Part shown: positions 1 through 7,885 of the stretch, piece after piece | Layout of the letters: every line of letters starts with the position of its first letter | Numbering within the stretch: the first letter of the stretch is position 1 | Source of the DNA: Lactobacillus acidophilus | GTDB lineage: Bacteria > Bacillota > Bacilli > Lactobacillales > Lactobacillaceae | Length of the DNA stretch: 64,000 bases | Direction: 5' to 3' | Assembly: GCF_034298135.1 (NCBI RefSeq) | Contig: NZ_CP139575.1 | Coordinates: 1,488,001-1,552,000, forward strand | The notes under the pieces: generated by a model | What the model was told of the DNA's origin: nothing | Database searches by the model: none | What the model saw: the letters and a program-made list of their open reading frames with translations, nothing else | Program-made: the position numbers and the translations under genes

Positions 1-195
1 ATCACGCTCATAAAGCTGATGTCCATTTCTAATTAATCTAAAAATTCGCACAAAATTCAAACGCCAAATACTGGGAATGGTTATATCTTCTGCAGCTTCG
101 ATATCATAACCAGCACTGGCTAAAGTTTGTCTTCTAGGCAAATTAATATTTTTATCTTGATACTTAGCAACTACTTCAAATCCGCGTGTTTTCAT
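1..195 (-). CDS. dut: dUTP diphosphatase, N-terminal 65 residues (runs off the window start)
   Basis: The reading frame from ATG at 195 to the window edge is open and begins MKTRGFEVVAKYQ; residues 27-34 carry the trimeric dUTPase motif I (ASAGYDIE). The family hydrolyses dUTP to dUMP and PPi, keeping uracil out of DNA and supplying dUMP for thymidylate. A GGGGG ribosome-binding stretch lies 8 nt before this ATG; a second in-frame ATG at 210 lies upstream of that stretch and is less likely. Only the N-terminal part is visible, so the remaining active-site motifs cannot be checked. It is divergent from the small GNAT gene at 327. Confidence 0.85.
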   Translation of the reverse strand, partial: MKTRGFEVVAKYQDKNINLPRRQTLASAGYDIEAAEDITIPSIWRLNFVRIFRLIRNGHQLYERD

Positions 196-326
196 TCTGT
201 TAACCCCCATTTATTCTTTTCTTTTGACAGTTATATATTTTACAATGTTTTTAATTAGGGCAAAACATTAAGCCTCATTATTAATTACGTAAAACATTGC
301 AATATTTTTTAGAAAAAGGACGTAAA

Positions 327-623
327 ATGACTGACACAAAAAAGTATTTTATTCAAAGAAATGGCAGTGATAAACAAATAACTTCTAGTACTGATATCGA
401 TTTAATTCAGCGCAAAGACAAAACTGTCTGGGTAATGAACCATATTTTTTTAAATCCTGATGAGCATGATGAACATGAATTAAGTTTATTAATGCAAGAA
501 GTTATTACCTATGTGAAAAATACTGACTATCCTATCTGGGTACTCGATCCCATTGCCATCAAATATTTTGAAAAGTATCCCGATCTTAAAAATATCTGGT
601 ATCACAAACCTTACCAAGATTAA
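327..623 (+). CDS. Small GNAT-family N-acetyltransferase-like protein
   Basis: A 98-residue protein resembling the short YjdJ/COG2388-type acetyltransferase-like proteins: a beta-rich core, then a C-terminal segment with a YFEKYPDLKNIWYHKP ending typical of the group. The ATG at 327 is preceded by AAAAAGGA at a good distance; an in-frame TTG at 297 has no such site, so 327 is preferred. Most of the acetyl-CoA-binding P-loop region of full-size GNATs is absent or degenerate, and the substrate is unknown. It stands alone between divergent dut and co-directional pepC. Confidence 0.6.
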   Translation: MTDTKKYFIQRNGSDKQITSSTDIDLIQRKDKTVWVMNHIFLNPDEHDEHELSLLMQEVITYVKNTDYPIWVLDPIAIKYFEKYPDLKNIWYHKPYQD

Positions 624-693
624 ATTTTCGATGATAGACGGACATAATTTTATGTTTTAAAATAATAATTATGATAAAAGGAGGAAAAAATTA

Positions 694-2043
694 ATGTCAA
701 AAGAAATTTCTAAGGATACTATTAATAAATTTGAACAAGATTTAACTAATCACCCAGCTTATAAAGTTGCCAGCCGTGCAGCACAAGAAAATGGCATTTT
801 TAAAGCAAGTCAAGATTTACAAACTAAAATTGATCTTGATCCAACTTTTTCAATTGAAATTGAAACTGGTAAACCAGCTGACCAAAAGCAATCCGGTCGT
901 TGCTGGATGTTCAGCGCATTAAATACCATGCGTCACCCACTTCAAAAGAAATTCCAATTGAAGGACTTCGAATTATCTCAAAATTACACCAACTTCTGGG
1001 ATAAATTTGAAAAGTCAAACTGGTTCTTTGAAAATGTTATTGCAACTGCAGATAAGCCACTCGGCGATCGCAAAGTTTCATTCTTGTTTGCCACTCCACA
1101 ACAAGACGGTGGTCAATGGGATATGCTTTGTGGCATTATTGAAAAATACGGTATCGTACCAAAGAGTGTTTACCCAGAAACTGCTAATGCAACTAACTCA
1201 AGTGCATTAAACGACACTTTAAACACCTTGCTTCGTAAAGATGGTCTAGAATTACGTAAATTGGTTAACGATGGTAAGTCAGAAGAAGAAATTCAAACTC
1301 GTAAGGAAGAAATGCTTAACGATGTCTTCCGCGTACTAGCTGTTTCACTTGGCGTTCCACCAAAGAAATTTAACTTCGAATATCGTGACGATGACAAGAA
1401 TTACCATATTGATAAGGACATTACTCCAAAGGAATTCTTTGATAAATATGTTGGTATGGACCTTGAAGACCACATCTCAACTATCAATGCTCCAACTAGT
1501 GACAAGCCATTCCATAAAGTATTCTCAGTTGAATACTTAGGTAATGTTGAAGGTGGTCGTCAAGTTCGTCACTTGAACTTAAAGGTTGATGAAATGAAAG
1601 ACTTAATCATCAAGCAACTAAAGAGCGGCGAAGTTGTATGGTTTGGTTCAAACGTTGTTAAGGACTCAGAAAGAAGAGCTGGTCTTCTTGATACTGACCT
1701 TTACAGACGTGACGAATTATTTGACGTGGACTTTTCAATGTCAAAGGCTGAAAAGCTTGATTCTGGTGAAAGTATGATGGACCATGCTATGGTTATCACT
1801 GGTGTTGATATTGTTGATGGCAAACCAACTAAGTGGAAGATCGAAAACTCATGGGGCGAAAAGCCTGGCTTCAAAGGTTACTTTGTAATGAGCGACAAAT
1901 GGTTTGATTCATTTGTTTACCAAGCTGTTATCAACAAGAAATTCTTGCCAGACGACTTAAAGAAAGCCTACGATGAAGGTGTTAAAGATCCAATCCAATT
2001 ATTACCATGGGATCCAATGGGTGCTTTAGCATTTGATTTTTAA
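694..2043 (+). CDS. pepC: Aminopeptidase C (bleomycin hydrolase family, C1B)
   Basis: A 449-residue cytosolic cysteine aminopeptidase that releases N-terminal residues from peptides, part of the casein-peptide utilisation set of lactobacilli. The papain-like catalytic set is complete: Gln64 and Cys70 in QKQSGRCWMF, His364 in MDHAMVITG and Asn385 in ENSWGEKPG. Length and the N-terminus MSKEIS match PepC rather than the related endopeptidases PepE/PepG. AAAGGAGG at about 679-686 lies just before the ATG. There is no signal peptide. A strong bidirectional terminator follows, so it is probably monocistronic. Confidence 0.95.
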   Translation: MSKEISKDTINKFEQDLTNHPAYKVASRAAQENGIFKASQDLQTKIDLDPTFSIEIETGKPADQKQSGRCWMFSALNTMRHPLQKKFQLKDFELSQNYTNFWDKFEKSNWFFENVIATADKPLGDRKVSFLFATPQQDGGQWDMLCGIIEKYGIVPKSVYPETANATNSSALNDTLNTLLRKDGLELRKLVNDGKSEEEIQTRKEEMLNDVFRVLAVSLGVPPKKFNFEYRDDDKNYHIDKDITPKEFFDKYVGMDLEDHISTINAPTSDKPFHKVFSVEYLGNVEGGRQVRHLNLKVDEMKDLIIKQLKSGEVVWFGSNVVKDSERRAGLLDTDLYRRDELFDVDFSMSKAEKLDSGESMMDHAMVITGVDIVDGKPTKWKIENSWGEKPGFKGYFVMSDKWFDSFVYQAVINKKFLPDDLKKAYDEGVKDPIQLLPWDPMGALAFDF

Positions 2044-2053
2044 TAGCTGACTA

Positions 2054-2090
2054 AAAAGAGTTATGTATCAAATTGATACATAACTCTTTT
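2054..2090. terminator. Bidirectional intrinsic terminator between pepC and the convergent P-loop gene
   Basis: A nearly perfect inverted repeat (AAAAGAGTTATGTATCA mirrored by TGATACATAACTCTTTT around one or a few central bases) flanked by A and T runs on its two sides. It can end pepC (+) and the minus-strand gene ending at 2094. Confidence 0.85.
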
Positions 2091-2093
2091 CTT

Positions 2094-3029
2094 TTACCAA
2101 ATATGTAGCAAACGTGTTGGATCTAATTTGCTTAAGTTAAATTGGTGAACATGTTGTTTAGGATTTTCTGGAAATTCTTTAATAAAATCTGCCACATTGT
2201 ATAATCCTGTCGAATATGTCCAAACTCCCTTTACTTTTCTAATAGGATCCAACATTTCATTTCTGATTGGGTATGCAGAAATTAAGAAATGCTTATGGTG
2301 AAACTTAAAAACAAAATATGGTAATTTAAACTGTTTTACAGCTTCCTCTTCAGTTTTCGCAATTGAAACTACATTTCGATATGTGCCATACTTTTCAGTA
2401 AATTTTTCATTAAAAGAAAAATAAAAATTCGAAATATGAACATGTGGGAAATCTTTTTCATCAACTTTATCTGGGATAGCAATTACATGTGAGTAACGAT
2501 CTAGATTACTTTCCTTTTGTGATAAAGCATGTTCCATTTGATTTGGAACTATTTTATGTGCCCAATATGGTACTTCTGGATGTGCTTCATATGAGCGATA
2601 CATTTGCTTTACTACTTCTGGTTTAACCCAGTCATAATGCATTCTTGTTTGATTACGCTTAAGTAAATTCTCTAGCGTATTATGCTGCATCAAATCTACT
2701 ACGAAGCATTCATAATGATATTTTTCTACCCATGGTTTAAAATGCTCGATTGCACTTGGAACAATATGAGTTCCATCGACAATCACAGTTTCCCCATGTT
2801 CCATCTTGTGTTCTACAAGGTGATCCACCATTTGCTCAGTACGCACTGTTACGTGCCGCGGAATAACTTGGTGTAATACATCCGCATCCTCTTGATAATA
2901 AACTGTTAAATCCGCCAATAATAACCTAATTTGATCACGACTGATCGCATAAGGCGTTAAGTGATGACGTGCAATAAAAGAAGATTTACCGGAGCCAGGT
3001 GCACCTCGCAATAAAAATAATTTACGCAT
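2094..3029 (-). CDS. P-loop AAA/polynucleotide-kinase-like ATPase with an unrecognised C-terminal domain
   Basis: A 311-residue protein. Residues 4-17 hold a Walker A loop (GAPGSGKSS after a hydrophobic strand), residues 30-32 an SRD typical of the polynucleotide kinase/zeta-like group, and residues 82-88 a Walker B-like VIVDGTH. This N-terminal kinase-like domain spans roughly residues 1-160. Residues 190-311 form a second, beta/aromatic-rich region that I do not recognise. By family analogy it may phosphorylate a small molecule or nucleic acid 5' end; the substrate is unknown. No antitoxin partner is adjacent, so a zeta-toxin role is not supported. Monocistronic, convergent with pepC. Confidence 0.6.
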   Translation of the reverse strand: MRKLFLLRGAPGSGKSSFIARHHLTPYAISRDQIRLLLADLTVYYQEDADVLHQVIPRHVTVRTEQMVDHLVEHKMEHGETVIVDGTHIVPSAIEHFKPWVEKYHYECFVVDLMQHNTLENLLKRNQTRMHYDWVKPEVVKQMYRSYEAHPEVPYWAHKIVPNQMEHALSQKESNLDRYSHVIAIPDKVDEKDFPHVHISNFYFSFNEKFTEKYGTYRNVVSIAKTEEEAVKQFKLPYFVFKFHHKHFLISAYPIRNEMLDPIRKVKGVWTYSTGLYNVADFIKEFPENPKQHVHQFNLSKLDPTRLLHIW

Positions 3030-3108
3030 GCCTAATACTCCAAACTAAATATTTCTAGAAATCACTATAGATTTTACCATAGATAAAAGAAAATCCTTAT
3101 TCAGAGCA

Positions 3109-3132
3109 CAAAAAATGCAGCTTTAACTGCAT
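3109..3132 (-). terminator. Intrinsic terminator of the phosphoglycerate mutase operon
   Basis: Read on the minus strand, ATGCAG-TTAAAG-CTGCAT is followed by six T. The stem begins immediately after the gpm stop codon. Confidence 0.75.
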
Positions 3133-3810
3133 TTAACGTAAAATTTTTTTATTTATAATATTCAATTGATCATCCATAGTATAAACAATTGGCTCTGCAT
3201 TAGGGACTTCTAGATTAACAATATCATGATCGTTAATATTTTCGAGTTTTTTAATTAAAGCTCTTAAACTAGAACCATGTGCAACAATTAATTGATCTTC
3301 GCCATTGAGTAATTTAGGAGCAATATGATCATAGTAATATGGCATTAATCTATTTTGAGTTTGATGTAAACTTTCTGCTCTTGGCATCAAGTGCTGGTCA
3401 CATAATTTATAACGACGATCAATTACTGGTGATCCTTGTGCCGGAGGAATCGAATTAAAACCTCTACGCCATAATAAAACTTGTTCTACACCAAACACCT
3501 TACGTGAAACATCTTTATTAAGGCCTCTTAAAGCACCATAGTGGCGTTCATTTAGTCTCCATGTCTTAGTCATAGGTAACCATAATAAACCACATGTATC
3601 AGCTACTATATTAGCAGTAACAATAGCCCTTGATAAAACAGATGTATGAATATGAGTTGGTGCAAAATCAGTAATAGTATTAATTAATTTTCCTGCTTTT
3701 TTTGCTTGTTGCTTTCCCTTTTCAGTTAATGGAACATCATTCCATCCTGTATAAACATTTTCAGCATTCGCAACACTTTCACCATGTCTAACTAATACTA
3801 ACTTTGCAAT
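3133..3810 (-). CDS. gpmA: 2,3-bisphosphoglycerate-dependent phosphoglycerate mutase with an ATT (non-canonical) start
   Basis: The continuous frame encodes about 225 residues, the usual dPGM length. It opens with KLVLVRHGES (phospho-acceptor His9), continues with NVYTGWNDVPLT and ERHYGALRGLNK, and has the second catalytic His in VAHGSSLRAL. The family interconverts 3- and 2-phosphoglycerate in glycolysis. Oddly, no ATG, GTG, TTG or CTG lies in frame between the upstream TGA at 3835-3837 and the RHG motif. The only sensible start is ATT at 3808-3810, 5 nt after a GGTGGG ribosome site and 1 nt after the stop of the upstream small gene. The first in-frame ATG (3573) would delete the N-terminal third with the catalytic His. 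Either an AUU start with translational coupling, a start-codon loss, or a sequence error. Confidence 0.75.
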   Translation of the reverse strand: MAKLVLVRHGESVANAENVYTGWNDVPLTEKGKQQAKKAGKLINTITDFAPTHIHTSVLSRAIVTANIVADTCGLLWLPMTKTWRLNERHYGALRGLNKDVSRKVFGVEQVLLWRRGFNSIPPAQGSPVIDRRYKLCDQHLMPRAESLHQTQNRLMPYYYDHIAPKLLNGEDQLIVAHGSSLRALIKKLENINDHDIVNLEVPNAEPIVYTMDDQLNIINKKILR

Positions 3811-3811
3811 T

Positions 3812-3994
3812 TTATCCCACCAAAGATCTAATAATCATTATTATTCCAGCTATTGTAAAAATCACTCCCAAAATCATAAAAGCTACAATTCCGCCTTTAT
3901 TCGTGGGCTGTTTACGCCTGTTAAATGCATAGGACATATCATAGATACCCATAATTAATACAATTACAGCTGTAAAAATATTTACTGAAAACAT
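3812..3994 (-). CDS. Small two-TM membrane protein of unknown function
   Basis: A 60-residue protein with two predicted transmembrane helices (about residues 5-24 and 36-57) separated by a basic loop (NRRKQPTNKGG). I recognise no family. AGGTGAAG precedes its ATG and overlaps the stop of the cation-efflux gene 8 nt upstream; its own stop is 1 nt from the presumed start of gpmA, so the three genes look translationally coupled. The tight coupling suggests it is real despite its size. Confidence 0.65.
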   Translation of the reverse strand: MFSVNIFTAVIVLIMGIYDMSYAFNRRKQPTNKGGIVAFMILGVIFTIAGIIMIIRSLVG

Positions 3995-4002
3995 CTCTTC
4001 AC

Positions 4003-4902
4003 CTAATCTTCGTTATTTCCACGTCCTGGCACAATCATATCGTCATTTTGTCCTCGCTTACATTCTGCCTGTAAAGTTATATGATTGATGCCTAATTCTT
4101 TCTTTAGCTTTTTACCAATTTCTTGATAGAGTTGTTCTAGCTCATCTGCACACATATCTGGTGCAACATTTATATGCGCATCCATCATTATAAAATCATC
4201 ACTATAGCGCCATACATGAACATGGTGAATATTAGTTACTTTTGGAAAAGATAGGACTATTTCATTAACTTTATCAAGATCAATATCGGGATTGGATTCC
4301 ATCAAAACATTAGCAGCTTTCATAGTAATTTCATAGGCTTCATGTAAAACAAACAATGAAACCAAGATAGTTAATACAGGGTCAAGCCAAGTAACATTCC
4401 AAAAGTAAATAAACACCGCACCAATTACAACAGCTACACTAGATAAGGCATCACTAAGCATATGAATAAATGTTGAGCGAACATTTAAGTTACCTTTGGC
4501 ATCCCTATGCATAGCAAGCATAGAAATTATATTAGCAAGCAAGCCAATAATTGATACTACCAGCATAATACCACCATGGATATGTTCTGGCTCCCAGAAG
4601 CGTTGGATTGCTTCCACAAATAACACTACACTGATTACGATTAGAACTACACCATTAGTAAAAGCTGCCAATGTTTCTGCTCTTTCATAACCAAAAGTCT
4701 TATTATTATTCCGACTTCTTCTACTAATTAAATGCGCTATAAAAGATAAAATAATCGCACCCACATCGCTTAAATTATGGACAGCATCAGATAAAAGCGC
4801 TAATGATCCTGAAAAAATACCGCCCAAAAATTCTGCGATAGTAATAATAACATTAAGCAGTGTAACAAACACATAACGTTTAGTTGTATGGTCCTTATTC
4901 AT
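4003..4902 (-). CDS. Cation diffusion facilitator (CzcD/ZitB-like zinc or divalent-metal exporter)
   Basis: A 299-residue CDF protein with about six transmembrane helices in residues 10-200 and a cytoplasmic ferredoxin-like C-terminal domain (residues 205-285, including HHVHVWRYSDD). The metal-site pairs are HxxxD twice: His42/Asp46 in AVHNLSD and His147/Asp151 in IHMLSDALSS, the arrangement of zinc-exporting members. The family exchanges Zn2+ (or Co/Cd/Mn) for protons out of the cytosol. First gene of an apparent operon with the small membrane protein and gpmA. No metal-responsive regulator is adjacent. Confidence 0.85.
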   Translation of the reverse strand: MNKDHTTKRYVFVTLLNVIITIAEFLGGIFSGSLALLSDAVHNLSDVGAIILSFIAHLISRRSRNNNKTFGYERAETLAAFTNGVVLIVISVVLFVEAIQRFWEPEHIHGGIMLVVSIIGLLANIISMLAMHRDAKGNLNVRSTFIHMLSDALSSVAVVIGAVFIYFWNVTWLDPVLTILVSLFVLHEAYEITMKAANVLMESNPDIDLDKVNEIVLSFPKVTNIHHVHVWRYSDDFIMMDAHINVAPDMCADELEQLYQEIGKKLKKELGINHITLQAECKRGQNDDMIVPGRGNNED

Positions 4903-4929
4903 CTAAATTTTCCTTTCGTTATCAGTGTA

Positions 4930-4963
4930 CCAAAAAAGGCCCTACTTATGCAGTAGGACTCTT
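4930..4963 (-). terminator. Intrinsic terminator after the histidine phosphatase gene
   Basis: On the minus strand GTCCTACT and AGTAGGGC pair around GCATA and are followed by a T-rich tract just before 4925. Confidence 0.7.
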
Positions 4964-5644
4964 TTATAGTTTTTCAGCATCGATGTTGTAATCAACAATT
5001 TCGAATTTTCCATCATCATGCAAAATTCCACGAGTAACACTACCATTATTTGGAAAGACAATATCATGGATACCATCACTGTCCTTCCAGTATTTAATAG
5101 TTAATGTCTTTATAAAATCTCCGTGACTCACTAATAATACTCTTTGTTCATCTTTAGTTAGATCGCGTAAAACATTAATCCCACGAATCATTCTTTTATC
5201 TAATTCTTGAGTATTTTCTGCTAAATGACGTGGATCTGCCTTCTTAGTTGCTTCACGGAATTTGTCTAATCCAACCTTATTAATAATTTTGGCCACATCA
5301 TCTTCATGCCCGATTCCTGCAGCCATCGCTACTTGATCCCAAGTTTGGTTAATATCATCACCCTCGAAAGTTCCAAAGAAAACTTCACGAAATTCTGGCA
5401 ACTTTCTAATTTTCCCAATATCCGAAACCACATTAGCATCTTTCATTAAATGAACAGTATCAATCGCTCTTTTTAGGTCTGACGAATACATATTATCAAA
5501 GTGTACTTGACTTAAAGCATTAGCAGTTCTTTTTAAATCATTAATCCCCTTAACTGTTAATGGAGAATCGCACCAACCTTGAACTTTATTCAATTGGTTG
5601 AACATCGTTTCACCATGACGAACTAAATAAACTTCTGTTGCCAT
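4964..5644 (-). CDS. Histidine phosphatase family protein (phosphoglycerate-mutase-like)
   Basis: A 226-residue member of the branch-2-like histidine phosphatases: phospho-accepting His10 in YLVRHGET, a second active-site His in LLVSHGDF and the conserved PEFREVFFGTFEG stretch with its acid. These enzymes dephosphorylate small phosphometabolites or phosphoproteins; the substrate cannot be read from the sequence. It differs from the nearby gpmA by lacking dPGM signature segments. A purine-rich AAGGAGGG site precedes the ATG. It lies downstream of the TauE permease with a 39-nt gap and could share its transcript. Confidence 0.8.
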   Translation of the reverse strand: MATEVYLVRHGETMFNQLNKVQGWCDSPLTVKGINDLKRTANALSQVHFDNMYSSDLKRAIDTVHLMKDANVVSDIGKIRKLPEFREVFFGTFEGDDINQTWDQVAMAAGIGHEDDVAKIINKVGLDKFREATKKADPRHLAENTQELDKRMIRGINVLRDLTKDEQRVLLVSHGDFIKTLTIKYWKDSDGIHDIVFPNNGSVTRGILHDDGKFEIVDYNIDAEKL

Positions 5645-5683
5645 ATTAACCCTCCTTTTTCATTAATAAACATTGTATCAAAC

Positions 5684-6442
5684 TTAACGCAAATATGCGG
5701 TATAAAAGAAGTATCCTGCTTGTGTAAATGCCAATGCAGCAATAAAAATTCTAACTGGTTTTTCTGGAACTCTTCTTAAAATGGCTGGTCCAATATAACC
5801 ACCAATGAACATACCAATAGCAAGCGGAATAGCTTGTAACCAATAAATTCGTGACGTGAACATAAAAATAATTAAAGCTACCAAATTAGCAAATCCACAA
5901 ACTACATTTTTTATCGCATTAATTACAATAAATTTTTCATTAGTAATATATGTTAAAAGAACTAATACAATAACTCCACCTGCCGCACCAAAATATCCTG
6001 TGTAAACACCCATAATTAAAAGTGCAACTAAATATACTATTTTCAACCACATTGGCTGTTTAGCTGTGTTTAATGCATTATGCTTACCCGAAATGATGAT
6101 CATAATTCCTGAAAATGCAATAAAAAAAGGTACAGCTTTTTCAAAAACACTAGATGGAAATGAAAGAAGTAACACACATCCCATTACCGACCCAATAACA
6201 GTAAATATCGTATAAAACCATGTTTCCTTCCAATGTCCCTTTAACTCTTTGGTTGAAGAAATAGTCGAGCCTATACTTGTCCAAATTAGAGCTGCATCAT
6301 TAGTCACATTAGCATAAACAGGTGGGATACCAACCGCAAGCAATACTGGATATGATGCTAGTGAAGCCATTGAAGCAACAGATGATAACAATCCACCTGC
6401 TACTCCACCAATTAGTAAGAAAATAATTGTCCAAATTGTCAT
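5684..6442 (-). CDS. TauE/SafE family (COG0730) membrane transporter
   Basis: A 252-residue integral membrane protein with about eight hydrophobic helices and the two repeated half-domains of the family. Glycine-rich GVAGGLLSSVASM at the N-terminus and GYFGAAGGVIVL around residue 150 are the paired family motifs. Members export sulfite, sulfoacetate or related anions, but most Firmicutes homologues are uncharacterised. It diverges from the HAD-like gene at 6516; the 73-bp gap must hold both promoters. Confidence 0.8.
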   Translation of the reverse strand: MTIWTIIFLLIGGVAGGLLSSVASMASLASYPVLLAVGIPPVYANVTNDAALIWTSIGSTISSTKELKGHWKETWFYTIFTVIGSVMGCVLLLSFPSSVFEKAVPFFIAFSGIMIIISGKHNALNTAKQPMWLKIVYLVALLIMGVYTGYFGAAGGVIVLVLLTYITNEKFIVINAIKNVVCGFANLVALIIFMFTSRIYWLQAIPLAIGMFIGGYIGPAILRRVPEKPVRIFIAALAFTQAGYFFYTAYLR

Positions 6443-6475
6443 TTCTAATTCCTTTCCTAAAATTGTCTAATTAAT

Positions 6476-6481
6476 TATAAT
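6476..6481 (+). promoter_or_regulatory. Candidate -10 box for the degenerate HAD gene
   Basis: TATAAT stands 34 bp before the chosen ATG at 6516; the matching -35 (TTTCCT at 6453-6458, 17-bp spacing) is poor, so this is tentative. Confidence 0.35.
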
Positions 6482-6515
6482 TCTAATGATTACTAACGTA
6501 AAAAGAAGGTACTGT

Positions 6516-7175
6516 ATGTCTACATTTAATACATTAATTTTCATTCCAGAAGGCAGCCTTTTAAATGAAAAACTAGCTGTTAAAACTGCCTTGCGTCAAA
6601 CCTTAAAATACTTCGGTCTTGATTGGGGACCAGCTGAGAGATTAAGATATACCAGTTTGCAAAAGCAATTCAAAACTCTATCAATTACTGAACAAATTGA
6701 TCTATCTTTGTCTACTTTTTTAAAAAATGATCTTAGTGAAACGCATACCATTTTTGACAATGAAATGAAGAAACAAACTAGATTAGTTAAAGGCGCAATT
6801 GAATTTTTAGATGAAATCAGCAGCAAAGTATCTTTAATCTTACTCGCAAAAGAAACAAAAGAACAAATAGAACCGCGACTTATGCCGACAGAACTACTTA
6901 GCTTATTTGATCATGCTTATTTTGCTGATGACTTTAAAGAAAAATTGCCTAATAAAAATATCTTTTTCAAAATTCTTAAAGATCATCCTGATATTGATCC
7001 CGACAATATTTTAGTAATTGGTACTAATTTAGATGAAGAAATTCAAGGTGCTGAAAATGCCAATTTAAAATCACTTTGGCTTGCTCCTAAAAAAGATAAG
7101 ATTCCAATTTCACCTCGTCCTACGCTCCATCTCAGTAAATTATCAGATCTCTCATTTTATTTAGACGTTAATTAA
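6516..7175 (+). CDS. HAD-superfamily-like protein lacking the catalytic aspartates (probable pseudo-enzyme)
   Basis: A 219-residue protein with the overall pattern of a subfamily IA HAD phosphatase: N-terminal strand, four-helix cap (residues about 15-85), then the core ending in a strand followed by LDEEIQGAENANLKSLWL, the usual motif IV environment. Yet motif I, normally DxDGT, reads FIPEGSLL, and motif IV, normally GDxxxD, reads IGTNLDEE. The nucleophile and acid/base Asp are both absent, so hydrolase activity is doubtful. Start chosen at ATG 6516 (AGAAGG 9 nt upstream) over the in-frame ATG at 6486. Its role, perhaps regulatory or ligand-binding, is unknown. Confidence 0.7.
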   Translation: MSTFNTLIFIPEGSLLNEKLAVKTALRQTLKYFGLDWGPAERLRYTSLQKQFKTLSITEQIDLSLSTFLKNDLSETHTIFDNEMKKQTRLVKGAIEFLDEISSKVSLILLAKETKEQIEPRLMPTELLSLFDHAYFADDFKEKLPNKNIFFKILKDHPDIDPDNILVIGTNLDEEIQGAENANLKSLWLAPKKDKIPISPRPTLHLSKLSDLSFYLDVN

Positions 7176-7179
7176 CTAG

Positions 7180-7185
7180 TATAAT
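7180..7185 (+). promoter_or_regulatory. Candidate -10 box for the DJ-1 gene
   Basis: TATAAT lies 35 bp before the ATG at 7221 and just after the upstream stop; the -35 (TTATTT at 7157-7162) is weak. Confidence 0.4.
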
Positions 7186-7220
7186 AGAATCAGCATGATA
7201 AAAAGAAAGGATGACTTTTA

Positions 7221-7805
7221 ATGACAAAAGTTGCTGTGGTCTTTGCAGATGGTTGTGAAGAAGTTGAAGGTTTAAGTATTGTCGATGTACTTCGCCGATT
7301 AAATGTAGAGTGTGATATGGTTGGCTTAACTAGCAAAAAAGTTGATGGCGATCACCACATTGAAATTACTTGCGATAAAGTTGTCAACGATGGTTTGCTC
7401 GACTATGATTTAGTTGCATTCCCTGGCGGAATGAATGGTTCAGCTAACTTGCGTGATAATGAAAAATTGCGTGACTTAATGGTTAAGCGTCATGAAGCGG
7501 GTAAATGGGATGCTGCTATGTGCGCTGCTCCTCGTGCACTTGCTCATTATGGTGTTTTAGATGATGCTGACTTTACTTGCTATCCAGGTATTCAAGATGA
7601 ATGCTTAGAGGATCAACCAAATGCTCATTTTTCAGAAAGAATCACTGTTACTGATGACAAACATAAGATTATAACCAGCCGTGGTCCTGCTACCGCATGG
7701 GCATTTGCTTATGCGATCGCGGAAGCTTTAGGTGTTGATACCAAGGCATTAAAGAAGGGTATGCTTTACGACTACTTAGCTGAAAATATTCAAGATAGTT
7801 TATAA
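7221..7805 (+). CDS. DJ-1/PfpI family protein
   Basis: A 194-residue DJ-1/YajL-like protein. It has the acid of the nucleophile-elbow pocket (Glu14/15 in DGCEEVEG), the strand LVAFPGGMNGS and the reactive cysteine Cys101 in AAMCAAPRAL, ending in SRGPATAWAFAYAIAEAL. Members act in protection against oxidative or carbonyl stress as chaperones or glyoxalase/deglycase-type enzymes; which applies here is not decided by the sequence. AGAAAGGATG precedes the ATG. A terminator follows at 7824. Confidence 0.9.
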   Translation: MTKVAVVFADGCEEVEGLSIVDVLRRLNVECDMVGLTSKKVDGDHHIEITCDKVVNDGLLDYDLVAFPGGMNGSANLRDNEKLRDLMVKRHEAGKWDAAMCAAPRALAHYGVLDDADFTCYPGIQDECLEDQPNAHFSERITVTDDKHKIITSRGPATAWAFAYAIAEALGVDTKALKKGMLYDYLAENIQDSL

Positions 7806-7823
7806 TTTTTAGCGCAATTCAAA

Positions 7824-7857
7824 GGCTTGAAGATATATGTTCTTCAAGTCTTTTTTG
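7824..7857 (+). terminator. Intrinsic terminator of the DJ-1 gene
   Basis: GGCTTGAAGA and TCTTCAAGTC pair (one G-T) around TATATGT, followed by T6. Confidence 0.85.
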
Positions 7858-7885
7858 ATTACATTATTAGAATTAAACAAAAGTA

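Noticed and set aside
2094..3029. Zeta-type toxin of a toxin-antitoxin system
   Set aside because: No small antitoxin gene is adjacent, and the long C-terminal domain is not that of zeta toxins.
3133..3573. A short 146-residue phosphoglycerate mutase
   Set aside because: The frame stays open upstream with the whole catalytic N-terminus; the internal ATG at 3573 is residue 80 of the family-length protein.
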